From Brevibacterium spongiae (GTDB taxonomy: Bacteria; Actinomycetota; Actinomycetes; Actinomycetales; Brevibacteriaceae), in the NCBI RefSeq assembly GCF_026168515.1, contig NZ_CP093443.1, positions 4,092,001 through 4,156,000 on the forward strand: a DNA stretch of 64,000 nucleotides, written 5' to 3'. Under the pieces are notes generated by a model, which was not told where the DNA came from, did not search any database, and saw only the letters and a list, made by a program, of their open reading frames with translations. Numbering within the stretch: position 1 is the stretch's first letter; the number at the start of each line of letters is the position of its first letter. A program made the position numbers and the translations under genes. This document shows, piece after piece, positions 1-9,090 of the stretch.

Positions 1-1334
1 GCAGCGATGATGCGCAGCTGAATATGCTCGAAGACGCCCTCGACGAGGTGGCCGAGAGTGATGAGCTCACCGGCATCACAGTGTTCTTCCACCATCCGCC
101 GCAGGATCCGCTGCCGTCGAAGACGAGCCAGCTCGCGGACCGGCGGGAGGCCGAGGAGTTGGAGAAGAAGCTCGGCGAGTTCCGCAAGGACAGCGGCAAG
201 TCCGCGGCCGTGATCAACGGGCATGTGGGTGCGTTCCACGGCTCCGCGGTCGAAGGCGTGAGCTACCTGATCAACGGCAACTCCGGGAAGGATCCGGCCG
301 GAACCCCGGCGACCGGCGGATTCACCGGGTGGACGATGCTCGGAATCGATCCCGGAGTCGGTGATGTCGGGGATAATCCGACCACGGCCGATCGGGTCGG
401 CTGGTTGGCTGCGGAGACGAAGCCGCGGGTGGATTCGATCTCGCTTGAGGCCCCCGGTTCGCTGGCCCCGGGCCAGTCCGCGGAGGTTGCTGCATCATTC
501 AAACAGGGTGAGCGCACCGTGCCCGTCGGTTGGCCGGCCACCGCTCAGTGGGGCGGTGAGGGTGTCGTCGTCGATTCCGGCGCCGAGGCGGCCATGCAGA
601 AGGCGATGGGCGCGAAGGTCAGTGCCCAGGCGGCCGAATCCAGTGCCCCCGAGGCGGCCTCCGACGTCGTGCGCGTCAACCCGGCGACGGGGCAGATCAC
701 TGCCGAGAATCCCGGTACGGCGACCGTCGAGGTCACTGTTAACGGCAAGACTGCGAAGGCCACCGTCGAAGTGGCCGGGGAGGAGCCGCCTCCGGGCCCC
801 GGTGATGACGACGGGTCCGAGGACAGCAGCGGATCGTCCGAGGGCTCGGACGACAACACCGGTGATGAGGACGGCGGATCTGACGGTGCTTCCTCGGCGG
901 GCGGCGATGCGGCTTCCTCGGACGGACCCAACGATGACGAAGCGAAAGACGGCGGAGCGAACGACGGCGGATCGTCGGAAGGATCGGACGACGGAGCGTC
1001 GTCCGAGTCTTCGGCCGCTGCCGATCGGGGTTCCTCGTCCGACGGTGCCGCGGACGGGACCGACGGCGATTCCGACCGATCCGGGTCCGGGTCCGGCGGC
1101 GATTCCGACGGAGCCGGGTCCGGCACCGGAGCGTCGAGCGAAGGCTCGTCGACCGCCTCGGCGGGGAGCGGTGCGAACGCGGATTCGTCGGGCAGCGGAT
1201 CGTCCGACGGCGATCTGCCACGCACCGGCGGGCCGGTCCTGCTCATCGCACTGCTCGGCGCACTCCTCGTCATCGGCGGAATCATCGCCGTCCACGCGGC
1301 ACGGGCACGGGTGGACGCCCGTCGACCCTCTTGA
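1..1334 (+). CDS. LPxTG-anchored calcineurin-like metallophosphoesterase (5' truncated by window edge)
   Basis: The reading frame is open to base 1, so the true start lies outside. The visible part begins inside a phosphoesterase domain: an FFHHPP segment and a GHVGAFH segment resemble the late histidine-containing metal motifs of calcineurin-like phosphoesterases. A bacterial Ig-like (Big) segment follows (roughly residues 135-250 of the visible part), then about 140 residues rich in Ser, Asp and Gly, then LPRTGG, a hydrophobic helix and an Arg-rich tail. That ending is a sortase signal, so the protein should be exported and wall-linked, with the Ser/Asp-rich segment as a wall-spanning stalk. 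Substrate unknown. The sortase call is firm; the enzyme class rests on partial sequence. Confidence 0.8.
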   Translation, partial: SDDAQLNMLEDALDEVAESDELTGITVFFHHPPQDPLPSKTSQLADRREAEELEKKLGEFRKDSGKSAAVINGHVGAFHGSAVEGVSYLINGNSGKDPAGTPATGGFTGWTMLGIDPGVGDVGDNPTTADRVGWLAAETKPRVDSISLEAPGSLAPGQSAEVAASFKQGERTVPVGWPATAQWGGEGVVVDSGAEAAMQKAMGAKVSAQAAESSAPEAASDVVRVNPATGQITAENPGTATVEVTVNGKTAKATVEVAGEEPPPGPGDDDGSEDSSGSSEGSDDNTGDEDGGSDGASSAGGDAASSDGPNDDEAKDGGANDGGSSEGSDDGASSESSAAADRGSSSDGAADGTDGDSDRSGSGSGGDSDGAGSGTGASSEGSSTASAGSGANADSSGSGSSDGDLPRTGGPVLLIALLGALLVIGGIIAVHAARARVDARRPS

Positions 1335-1344
1335 CCGCCGGTGT

Positions 1345-1350
1345 TAGCCT
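1345..1350 (+). promoter_or_regulatory. -10 element of selD (leaderless type)
   Basis: TAGCCT lies six bases before the ATG of selD, placing the transcription start at or next to the A of ATG. The same spacing recurs before at least eight other genes here. No -35 was assigned. Confidence 0.5.
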
Positions 1351-1356
1351 CGCATT

Positions 1357-2343
1357 ATGACTGAGATGCAGGACCGTCTGACCTCGTTCGCCCACGGTGG
1401 AGGATGTGCGTGCAAGATCCCGCCGGGTGAGCTCGAGGACGCAGTGCGCGGTCTCGTCGGTCAGTCCGGTCCCGACGTCCTCGTCGGCCTCGATGACGGT
1501 GATGACGCCTCGGCGGTGCGGGTCCGTGATGACCTCGCGGTGCTCTCGACCGCGGACTTCTTCACCCCTGTCGTCGACGATGCCTATGACTGGGGACGGA
1601 TCGCGGCGGCCAATGCGCTCTCCGACATCTACGCGATGGGCGGGACTCCGGTCACGGCGATCAACCTCGTCGGGTGGCCGCGGGAGAAGCTGCCGATGGA
1701 GTTGCTCACCGAGGTGCTGCGCGGCGGTCTCGATGTCGCGGCGCAAGCGAACTGCCCCGTCGCCGGTGGGCATTCGATCGACGATCCCGAACCGAAGTAC
1801 GGCATGGCCGTGACCGGTGTGGCCCACCCGGGTAAGCTCATGCGCAATGATGCCGCCGAGGCGGGTCTTCCCCTGACATTGACCAAGCCGATCGGCGTGG
1901 GCATCCTCAACAACCGGCACAAAGCCACCGGCGACAGCATCGATGAGGCAGTGGCCACGATGACCACGCTCAACGACGAGGCCTCGCGGGCGGCACTGGC
2001 AGCCGGAGTGAAGGCCGCCACCGACGTCACCGGTTTCGGGCTGCTCGGCCACCTGTTCAAGATGGCTCGCGCCTCCGGGGTCGGAGCAGTCATCGACGCA
2101 TCCGCGGTGCCGCGCCTCGGCGGTGTCGACGAAGCGGTTGCCGCCGGTTATGTCTCCGGCGGGACCCGACGGAATCTCGACTGGGTGCGCCCGCACCTCA
2201 CCGCCGATGATTCGGTGACCGAGGACGATCTGCTGCTTCTGGCCGATGCACAGACTTCGGGTGGACTGCTCGTCGTCGGTGAACTGCCCGGCCATCCTGT
2301 CATCGGTGAGATCGTCGTGGGTTCGGGCGTGCACGTGCGGTGA
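1357..2343 (+). CDS. selD: Selenide, water dikinase (selenophosphate synthetase)
   Basis: SelD uses ATP and selenide to make selenophosphate, the selenium donor for Sec-tRNA synthesis. The N-terminus has HGGGCACK with Cys17 and Lys20, the same positions as the catalytic Cys and Lys of the E. coli enzyme. Later segments DDA, DFFTPVVDD, YAMGG, GHSIDD and DVTGFGLLGHL are those of the PurM/AIR-synthase-like fold. Length 328 residues is normal. It uses Cys rather than Sec at position 17. The ATG is supported by the leaderless -10 six bases upstream. Its presence about 3 kb from a selenocysteine formate dehydrogenase makes functional sense; selA, selB and the Sec tRNA are not in the window. Confidence 0.95.
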   Translation: MTEMQDRLTSFAHGGGCACKIPPGELEDAVRGLVGQSGPDVLVGLDDGDDASAVRVRDDLAVLSTADFFTPVVDDAYDWGRIAAANALSDIYAMGGTPVTAINLVGWPREKLPMELLTEVLRGGLDVAAQANCPVAGGHSIDDPEPKYGMAVTGVAHPGKLMRNDAAEAGLPLTLTKPIGVGILNNRHKATGDSIDEAVATMTTLNDEASRAALAAGVKAATDVTGFGLLGHLFKMARASGVGAVIDASAVPRLGGVDEAVAAGYVSGGTRRNLDWVRPHLTADDSVTEDDLLLLADAQTSGGLLVVGELPGHPVIGEIVVGSGVHVR

Positions 2344-2420
2344 TTCCGCCGGCCGGTGGGTGTCTCACACGCAGTGGTGGTCTCACATGTGCGGCGAAGG
2401 CTGCACGCGTTCTGCTGCGG

Positions 2421-2651
2421 CTATTTTCCGTTACTGCGCGGAGTGACGTCCTCGTCGCGGAACTGGCGGAAGCTGGACGTGAAGAACCAGAAGAAGACTC
2501 CGGTGAAGAGACCGACCAGCAGAGTCTGCCACCAGTTGAATGAATCGCTGCCCCAGCCGAGCAGATGCATGGCGAAGTAGACCAGTGGGAACATCAGGGC
2601 CACAAGCACACCGGCTCTGATGGACTGACGATCCTGGAGCAGCTTCTTCAT
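2421..2651 (-). CDS. Small two-helix membrane protein, unknown function
   Basis: 76 residues with two clear hydrophobic helices (about 12-33 and 41-60), a basic N-terminus and a polar C-terminal tail. GAGAG lies a few bases upstream of the ATG. It stands alone, convergent with selD, and ends in TAG, a rare stop in this window. No family was recognised. Confidence 0.6.
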   Translation of the reverse strand: MKKLLQDRQSIRAGVLVALMFPLVYFAMHLLGWGSDSFNWWQTLLVGLFTGVFFWFFTSSFRQFRDEDVTPRSNGK

Positions 2652-2769
2652 AGGTCTCTCACGCTACCCGAAACACTGTGATTCGCAAGGTTCATTGCCT
2701 AGTAGGTGGCAGGCATGCGAGGGTCTGCGTCGATTCGTCGCCCGAATCATGGCCCGGCCGGCCAGAGTG

Positions 2770-2852
2770 TGCCGCACCCCTCACCGTTAGCGGCAAAACA
2801 CCCCGTTGCACCGGGGTGATATCGAGCCAACGGTGTGGGGTGCCGAGCGGAC
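2770..2852 (-). terminator. Nested inverted repeats behind the fdh operon
   Basis: An inner hairpin CACCCCG-6 nt-CGGGGTG (2799-2818) sits inside a longer imperfect inverted repeat (arms about 2770-2795 and 2828-2852). It lies about 130 bases past the fdhC stop and is the best candidate terminator for the operon. There is no U-tract. Confidence 0.45.
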
Positions 2853-2854
2853 TG

Positions 2855-2978
2855 TAGGCGCTGGGGCCAGCTGTAGGCAGTGGCGCCGGCGGTGAGGGAT
2901 GCTCGCGGAACACCAGTCGGAGCCCCGACAGTGAGGGATGCTTGCGAGGCACCGACCGGAACGTTACCGACCAGAACG
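2855..2978. repeat. Cluster of paired degenerate repeats in the intergenic region
   Basis: The stretch between the small membrane gene and fdhC (2652-2978) has no convincing gene. Several units occur twice with small changes: CTGTAGGC at two places near 2855-2880, GTGAGGGATGCTCGC and GTGAGGGATGCTTGC (2892-2906 and 2931-2945), and GACCGGAACGTTA / GACCAGAACGTTA (about 2959-2981). The second unit is, in reverse complement, close to the GAGCATCCGTCACCGTT repeats at 31265 and 32255. Confidence 0.45.
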
Positions 2979-4250
2979 TTAGCGGCCGGTCGTGATCGAA
3001 TCGTCGGTGATGCCGCGGGCACGGCGTTCCTCGAGGCGAGCGCGCTGCGGTTCGACCACGTGACGCGGGTCCTTCACCGATTCGATGCCGGCCTCAAGCA
3101 TGCCGAAGCGGGTGTACGCAGATGCAGCTGCCAGTGCCGCACCGGAGACCACGGACAGTCCCCGCAGGACGGCGCGAGTCTTCCAACTCCGCTTGCCGAC
3201 ACCAGTTGAACCACCGAGGCTGCTGACAGCGTCTGCAATCGCACCTGCAGAACCACCCGAACCACCAGAATCACGACCCAGCTTCTTCGCGAACACCCGC
3301 GCCCCCACCTCGACGGCGGCGGCACCGACAGCTCCGGCGATGAGCAGCTTCTCAGCTCGGTGAAGTTTGCGGCCGGGTTCGCCGTCCTCCATCGGGTCCA
3401 CCTCGGCCGGATGCATGCGCTGCTTCATCGCTGGCATCGAAAGGACCTCACCGGCGGTGCCAGCGAGCGCGAGCAGTCGCGCCGGTCCGGTCTCTGCCAC
3501 CGGAGCCAATGCCATCACGGCACCACCCGCGGCCATCGAAGCCGAGGACACGAACACGTACGGCAGACCATTGCGACCCGCAGCATTCCACGTGGGAACG
3601 GCCGTCGCGCCCAAAAGCACGGCCGTATATGCGGCCAGTGGGGTCGCGAAGAACGCAGATTCGATTGCCGCCGGCGTCTCCATCGCGTGGAGGACCTTGC
3701 GAAGAGGACCCAGAGGCAGAAGACGCTCGCCCGTGACCCGGTCGAGTTCGATCGCGAAGGTCACGCCCGATCCGACGCCGAAGCCGGAAAGGATCCACGT
3801 GCCCAGACTCATCGGCGACGACACCTTGACCACGCGCATCATATTGAGGAACCGCTCCGGCCGCCCGAGGTCCGCCACCAACGCGGCCCCACCGATGCCG
3901 GTCGCCGCGATCGCAGTCATCCGCGAGGCGATGCGCAGCCCGGGCCGATCGGTCAGCTGCGCACCGAAGCCCAGCAGAGACGAACCGCCGGCGAGCCCGC
4001 CGAGAAAGAGGTACGTTCCGATCTCATCGCCCCAGGGCGGAGCCTTGACGATCGACCGCCCGTAATACGAGCTGAACTCGACGTCTTCGACCATCGGCAT
4101 CTCACGGTTGCCATCGGCACCGCGGTTCTTCCATCCGCCACCACGGCCACCGCCACGGCCGCCCGGTCCGCCGCGACCACCTCGGCGACGTTTCCGACGT
4201 CCGCCTTCGGGCTCGGGTGGGCGGTAGGAATCATATTCGGATGTGCTCAA
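2979..4250 (-). CDS. fdhC: NrfD-family membrane subunit of formate dehydrogenase
   Basis: Polytopic membrane protein of the NrfD/PsrC family, likely anchoring the dehydrogenase and passing electrons to quinone; unlike E. coli FdnI it is not of the cytochrome b type. The start is TTG at 4250, overlapping the fdhB stop as TTGA, with GGGAG six bases upstream; this gives 423 residues. Residues about 15-45 are extraordinarily rich in Arg and Gly (RGG-like), followed by a segment ending in WGDEIGTYLFLGGLAGGSSLLGFGAQ, typical of the first helix of the family, then several more hydrophobic helices. The last ~100 residues are soluble and Gly/Ala-rich. A longer open frame reaching upstream is only the antisense frame of fdhB and is not coding. 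Confidence 0.85.
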   Translation of the reverse strand: MSTSEYDSYRPPEPEGGRRKRRRGGRGGPGGRGGGRGGGWKNRGADGNREMPMVEDVEFSSYYGRSIVKAPPWGDEIGTYLFLGGLAGGSSLLGFGAQLTDRPGLRIASRMTAIAATGIGGAALVADLGRPERFLNMMRVVKVSSPMSLGTWILSGFGVGSGVTFAIELDRVTGERLLPLGPLRKVLHAMETPAAIESAFFATPLAAYTAVLLGATAVPTWNAAGRNGLPYVFVSSASMAAGGAVMALAPVAETGPARLLALAGTAGEVLSMPAMKQRMHPAEVDPMEDGEPGRKLHRAEKLLIAGAVGAAAVEVGARVFAKKLGRDSGGSGGSAGAIADAVSSLGGSTGVGKRSWKTRAVLRGLSVVSGAALAAASAYTRFGMLEAGIESVKDPRHVVEPQRARLEERRARGITDDSITTGR

Positions 4251-5371
4251 CGCTTGCTCCCGAGGAACGCGAGTCCGGCTGCGGCCACCATGCCCAGCGC
4301 CGCGATCCCGGCGTTGGCGTACATCTTCGGCAGGTCCTTCGTCGCCACCCGCGGGTCCGGCGGCAGACCATAGACCTCGGGTTCGTCGAGGAGGAGGAAC
4401 ACGGACCCGGTTCCGCCGACCCCGTCGTTCGGGTTCGCCCCGTACAGGCGCGCTTCGGTCAGTCCCTTCGCATGGAGTTCGGCCACACGCTCGTGTGCCT
4501 GGCTGACCATGTCCTCGCGGTCGCCGAATTTGATCGACTGAGTCGGGCAGGTCTGCGCGCAGGCCGGTTCCTGCCCCTCGACGAGGCGGTCGTAGCAGAG
4601 CGTGCACTTGTTCGCGGTGCCCTTGTCCGGCACGTCCATGTCCGCGGCTTTGCGGTCGTCCCGGTCGGTGGGCGTGTTGATCGTGCCGTCGTCGCGGCGT
4701 TCGATGACGCCGAAGGGGCACCCGGCCACGCAGGTGCCGCAGCCGTTGCACACGTCGTTCTGAACGACGACGGTATCGAATTCGGTGCGGAAGAGCGCAC
4801 CGGTCGGGCACACGTCGAGGCACCCGGCGTGGGTGCAGTGCTTGCACACGTCCGAGGACATCAGCCACCGGAAATCGTCGGTGTCCGGCGGTGTCGTGTC
4901 GACTCCGGTCAGGTCGGTCGGCTCGAGCGCGCCGGGTGCCAGCAGATCGACGCCCAGTTCGGGGGTCGTCGGCAGACCGGCACTCGTGCGACCCTCCGCT
5001 GCCGCGCCGAGGGCACCGTCGAGGGGCTGCGCTCCGGCAGATTCGTCGGTGCGCGGGCGGATCGTCGGCATCCCGAGGTTGACGAGCTTGCGCCCGGATT
5101 CGCGTGCCTTCTCGATCCTGTCGGAGTCCTGTTCGATGAACGCGACGTGCCGCCATGTGTTCGCCCCGAGGCTGCCCGTGTTGTCGTACGAGGATCCCAG
5201 CAGTTCGAAGGTTCCGTCCTGCGGGTTGTTGTTCCACTCTTTGCACGCGACTTCGCAGGCTTTGCAGCCGATGCAGATCGAGGTGTCGGTGAAGAATCCT
5301 TTGCGGCTGTGCGGAGAATCGTGCCAATGCCCGTCCGCGAGCGCGCCCTCATCGATCGTCGGTGTCGACAT
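4247..5371 (-). CDS. fdhB: Formate dehydrogenase iron-sulfur subunit
   Basis: Electron-transfer subunit linking the molybdopterin subunit to the membrane. Four Cys groups are visible: C33/36/39/43, C176/179/184/188, C208/211/214/218 and C256/259/271/275, the pattern of four [4Fe-4S] clusters in FdnH/FdoH-type subunits. An insertion of about 80 residues separates group one from group two, explaining the 374-residue length against about 294 for E. coli FdnH. A single hydrophobic helix ends the protein, as in FdnH. ATG overlaps the fdhA stop (TGATG) and the stop overlaps the fdhC start, so the three genes are translationally coupled. Confidence 0.93.
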   Translation of the reverse strand: MSTPTIDEGALADGHWHDSPHSRKGFFTDTSICIGCKACEVACKEWNNNPQDGTFELLGSSYDNTGSLGANTWRHVAFIEQDSDRIEKARESGRKLVNLGMPTIRPRTDESAGAQPLDGALGAAAEGRTSAGLPTTPELGVDLLAPGALEPTDLTGVDTTPPDTDDFRWLMSSDVCKHCTHAGCLDVCPTGALFRTEFDTVVVQNDVCNGCGTCVAGCPFGVIERRDDGTINTPTDRDDRKAADMDVPDKGTANKCTLCYDRLVEGQEPACAQTCPTQSIKFGDREDMVSQAHERVAELHAKGLTEARLYGANPNDGVGGTGSVFLLLDEPEVYGLPPDPRVATKDLPKMYANAGIAALGMVAAAGLAFLGSKR

Positions 5372-8300
5372 CAGTCGTCCTCCTCCTCGTTCTCCTGCCG
5401 TTCCCGCGCCTTCATCGCACGGTCCTCGGCCGCTTCCGCCTCGATGTCGGTGATCGCCGTGCCGTCGCCGTGCCGGCCCCGGTCGGGGTCGCCGTCGCTC
5501 GGGTCGCCGTCGTCGGCACGGTTGGCCACCGCCGTTTCGACGGGTTCGAGGCCGATCCGACCGGTCCGGTCATCGGCACTGTCGACCGCCCCCGAGGTGG
5601 TCGTACCGTGATCAGATCCCCTCGCCGAGGCGCTCGGGCCGTCCCCGTCGGACGAACCTTCCGGTCCCCCGCCCAAGGTCTTGCCCGGGCTGACGCCGAC
5701 GGCCGAATCGCCGCCGCGGTGGGCGTGCCCACCGGCGCTGACGCCGTGACCGGCGCCGTGGGAGGCCTCGACATCCTCGGCGGGCACTGTGACCTGCTGG
5801 TTGCCGGATTCGGGACTCAGCCCTGCCTCTCGCTGGTACTTCTCGACGAAGTCGACGAGTTCGGGGCCGCGCGGACGCCTGCCGGGAATGATCGTTCCCG
5901 CGACGTACTTGCTGTTCTGGATGTAGACGTTGGGGTCCATCGTCACGCCGAGCAGGTCGTTGGCGGAATCGCCCTCGACCACGGCTCCGGTTCCGCCGAC
6001 GCCCCAGTGGTAGGGCAGTCCGATCTGGTGGACGGTCTTCCCGCCGATCGTCAGCGGAGTCATCCGCCTGGTCACGAGTACGCGTGCCTCGATGGCCGAA
6101 CGCGGGGAGACCAGGGTCGCCCACCCGTAGGGTTCGAGCCCCACTTCGGCAGCGAGTTCCGGAGAGATCTCGCAGAACATCTCCGGCTGCAGCTCGGACA
6201 GGTACGGCAGCCAACGGGACATGCCGCCGGCGGTGTGGTGCTCGGTGAGCCGATAGGTCGTGAACACGTACGGGAACACTTCGGAACCGGGCACTCCGGC
6301 ACCCGGAGCCGACAGGTTGTCCTCGCGGCGCATGACCATTCGGGTCGGACTGTTCTGCTGCGGGTACAACGGGTTCGTCACCGCAGATTCCTGCGGTTCG
6401 TAGTGCGTGGGCAAGGGACCATCGACCATGCCGCTGGGGGCGAACAGCCAGCCCTTGCCGTCGGCCTGCATGATGAAGGGATCATCGCCGTCGAGGTGGC
6501 TGGGCCCGCCGTACGCCTGATCCGACCGGGCGGCCGGTGCACGATCGATCGGGAAGTCGGGCACATCCTTGCCCGTCCACTTCCCGGCTTCCTCGTCCCA
6601 CCACACGAACTTCTTCCGCTCCGACCAGGGAGTTCCGTCCGGTGCGGCCGATGCTCGGTTGTAGAGGATGCGACGGTTCGCCGGCCACGCCCACGCCCAT
6701 TCGGCTGCGGTTTCGTCCTGCTCGGCCCGCGGTTTGCGTCGCGCGGCCATGTTCACGCCGCCGGCGTAGATGCCCGCGTAGATCCAGCAGCCGCCGGCGG
6801 TGGTGCCGTCGTCGGTCATCTGGTTGAAGTTCTCCAGCGGCTCACCGTCGCGTTCGCCGCCGATGAAGTAGCCGTTGATCTCCTTCACGACCGCCTCGGC
6901 GTCGACCTCGCCCTCGTCATCGACCGGGTAGTCCCAGGTCATGTCGAGCAGCGGTCGGTCCCGTGGGTCGTCGGAGTCCTTGAGCTTCTCTCGCACGGCG
7001 TTGCCGAGCTCGTAGAAGAAGTCGAGCTCGCTCTGCGCGTCCCCGGGCGGGTTGACTGCCTTGTTGCGCCATTGCACGAGACGCTGAGTCTGCGTGAAGG
7101 TGCCGGCCTTCTCCGTGTGGTTGGCTGCGGGCAGGAAGAACATCTCGGTGTCGATGTCCTCGGTCTTCAGCTCCCCGGTCTCGATCTCCGGGCCGTCCTT
7201 CCACCAGGTGGCGGATTCGATGAGGCTGAAGTCGCGGACGACCATCCACTTCAGATGGCTCATCGCCATCCGCTGCATCCGGCCGTTCGCCGAACCGACT
7301 GCCGGGTTCTGGCCGAGCAGGAAGTATCCGTCGACGCCGTCGGCGAGCATGCGCACCTGCGTCTGATAGGTGCCGTGCGCCCCGTTGATCCGCGGCAGGT
7401 AGTCAAAGGCGAAGTCGTTCTCCGGCGTCGCCGCATCGCCCCACCACGCCTTGAGCAGGTTCGTCGCGTACGCACGCCCGTTGGCCCAATAGCCTTTGTG
7501 CGTCTCGGGGGTGCCGACGGCCGCGACGTAGTCGTCGAAGGTGTCGTGGATTCCGGCGTTAGGCATCGGCAGGTAGCCCGGCAGCAGGTTGAACAGCGTC
7601 GGAATGTCCGTCGAGCCCTGGATCGTGGCGTGACCGCGCAGCGCCATGATGCCGCCGCCCGGACGACCCATATTGCCCAGCAGGAGCTGGAGGATCGAGG
7701 CGGTGCGGATGAATTGCGCGCCGAGGCTGTGCTGCGTCCACCCGACCGCGTAGGCGAAGCACGTGGTCCGGTCGCGACCCGAGTTCTGCGTCACGGACTC
7801 GTAGAGGTACTCGAAGTCCGCCGGTTTGATGCCGCAGTTCTCGGCCACCATCTCCGGGGTGTAGCGGGAGTAGTGGTGCTTGAGGATCTGCAGCACCGAC
7901 CGCGGGTCGCTCATCGTCTCGTCGCGGACCGGTGCCCCAGCGTCGTCGGTCTGGTACGACCACGACGAGTTGTCATAGGAGTGCGTGTCCGGGTCGAACC
8001 CGGAGAACAGCCCATCGAGGTCCTCGGCGCCGATGAAGTCGTCGCTGATGAGGTTCGTCGCGTTCGTATACGCCCGCACGTACTCCTCGAAGTAGCTGCC
8101 TTCCGAGAGCACTCGGTTGATGAGCGCGCCCAGCAGCACGATGTCGGAGCCCGCCCTGATGGGAACGTGCTTATCGGCGATCGCGGTGGTGCGCGTGAAA
8201 CGAGGATCGACGTGGATGACGCGGGCACCTCGGGCCTTGGCCTCTGTCACCCATTGGAAGCCCACTGGGTGGCACTCGGCCATATTGGATCCCTGGATGA

Positions 8301-8958
8301 TGATGCAGTCCGCATTCGCCATATCCTGGACGGGTTGTGTGGCGCCGCCTCGCCCGAACGAGGTTCCCAGACTGGGAACCGTGGCGGAGTGTCAAATACG
8401 CGCCTGGTTCTCGATCTGTATCGCCCCGGCCGCGGTGTAGAGCTTCTTCGCGAGGTAGTTCTCCTCGTTGTCGATGGTCGCTCCGCCGAGGCTGGCGATG
8501 CCCATCGTCCGCCGCAGCGGATGGCCCTTGTCGTCGAAGTCCTCCCAATGATTGCGGCGGGCTTCGATGAAGCGGTCGGCGATCATGTCGATTGCGGTCG
8601 ACAGTTCGATCTTCGTCCAGTCCTTGGCCTTCGGGGCACGGTAGAGGACATCGGTGACGCGACCGGGGTTGTTGACGAGCTGTTCGCTGGCTGCGCCCTT
8701 CGGGCACAGACGCCCGCGGGAGATCGGTGAATCCGGGTCGCCTTCGATCTGCACGACCTTGTCGTCCTTGACGAAGATCTTCTGTCCGCAGCCGACGGCG
8801 CAGTACGGGCACACGGACTGGACGACCTTGTCGGCCGTCGTTGTGCGTGGGGTGGTGTCTCGGGTCTTCTGGGACACGACTGATTCTCCGCGTCCCGTCT
8901 TATCCGACGTGCGGAACTGCCGGAGTACCGGCCACTCGAGGAAGCTGAACCGAGCCAT
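5371..8958 (-). CDS. fdhA: Selenocysteine-containing formate dehydrogenase, molybdopterin subunit
   Basis: Oxidises formate to CO2 at a Mo/W-bis-MGD centre. The frame is interrupted once, by TGA at 8392-8394 (codon 189); reading on in the same frame gives QARI-Sec-HSATVPSLGTSFGRGG, matching the family's Sec-active-site context, so TGA is taken as Sec. Upstream, C50/C53/C57 and C84 bind the [4Fe-4S] cluster. Total 1195 residues, longer than the about 1015 of E. coli FdnG: the last ~120 residues are a disordered Gly/Asp/His-containing, acidic extension. No twin-arginine signal is present, so the catalytic subunit is probably cytoplasmic. Start ATG 8958 has the leaderless -10 TATGGT six bases upstream. 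A conventional gene caller would split or truncate it at 8392. Confidence 0.92.
8362..8394 (-). promoter_or_regulatory. Sec codon (UGA) and SECIS-like hairpin in fdhA
   Basis: Behind UGA (8394-8392), 11 bases lead into a perfect 7-bp stem GGUUCCC / GGGAACC closed by the loop AGUCU (8380-8362). The loop begins 18 bases after UGA and contains GU, as in the SelB-binding apical loop of the E. coli fdhF element. Distance and shape fit the bacterial SECIS model. The RNA is inside the coding region, as bacterial SECIS elements are. Confidence 0.85.
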
Positions 8959-8964
8959 GGCTCA

Positions 8965-8970
8965 ACCATA
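8965..8970 (-). promoter_or_regulatory. -10 element of the fdhABC operon (leaderless type)
   Basis: TATGGT ends six bases before the ATG of fdhA, the same geometry as before selD. Confidence 0.5.
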
Positions 8971-9042
8971 GCCCTTCGGGCGGGGAAAAGGCACTAGGCC
9001 CGGCGGGTGATTTCACCGCGTCCTGCAAGGTGAGACGGCCAG

Positions 9043-9072
9043 GGCCGAGCGGTCATTGGTGACCGCTCGGCC
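9043..9072 (-). terminator. Terminator behind the methyltransferase gene
   Basis: Perfect 13-bp inverted repeat GGCCGAGCGGTCA / TGACCGCTCGGCC with a 4-base loop, 19 bases past the methyltransferase stop. No U-tract on the minus strand. Confidence 0.7.
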
Positions 9073-9090
9073 TTTCCGGTGGTGCCTGAC

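Noticed and set aside
2652-2978. Sec tRNA gene near selD
   Set aside because: No T-arm (GGTTCGANTCC) or acceptor pairing found in this gap or beside fdhA.
4251-5327. Long minus-strand frame continuing upstream of fdhC (782 residues in total)
   Set aside because: Its first 360 residues are an Arg-rich shadow of fdhB; the true fdhC start is the TTG at 4250 overlapping the fdhB stop.
5362-8730. 1122-residue plus-strand open frame
   Set aside because: Antisense shadow of fdhA caused by high GC in the third codon position; no domain is recognisable.
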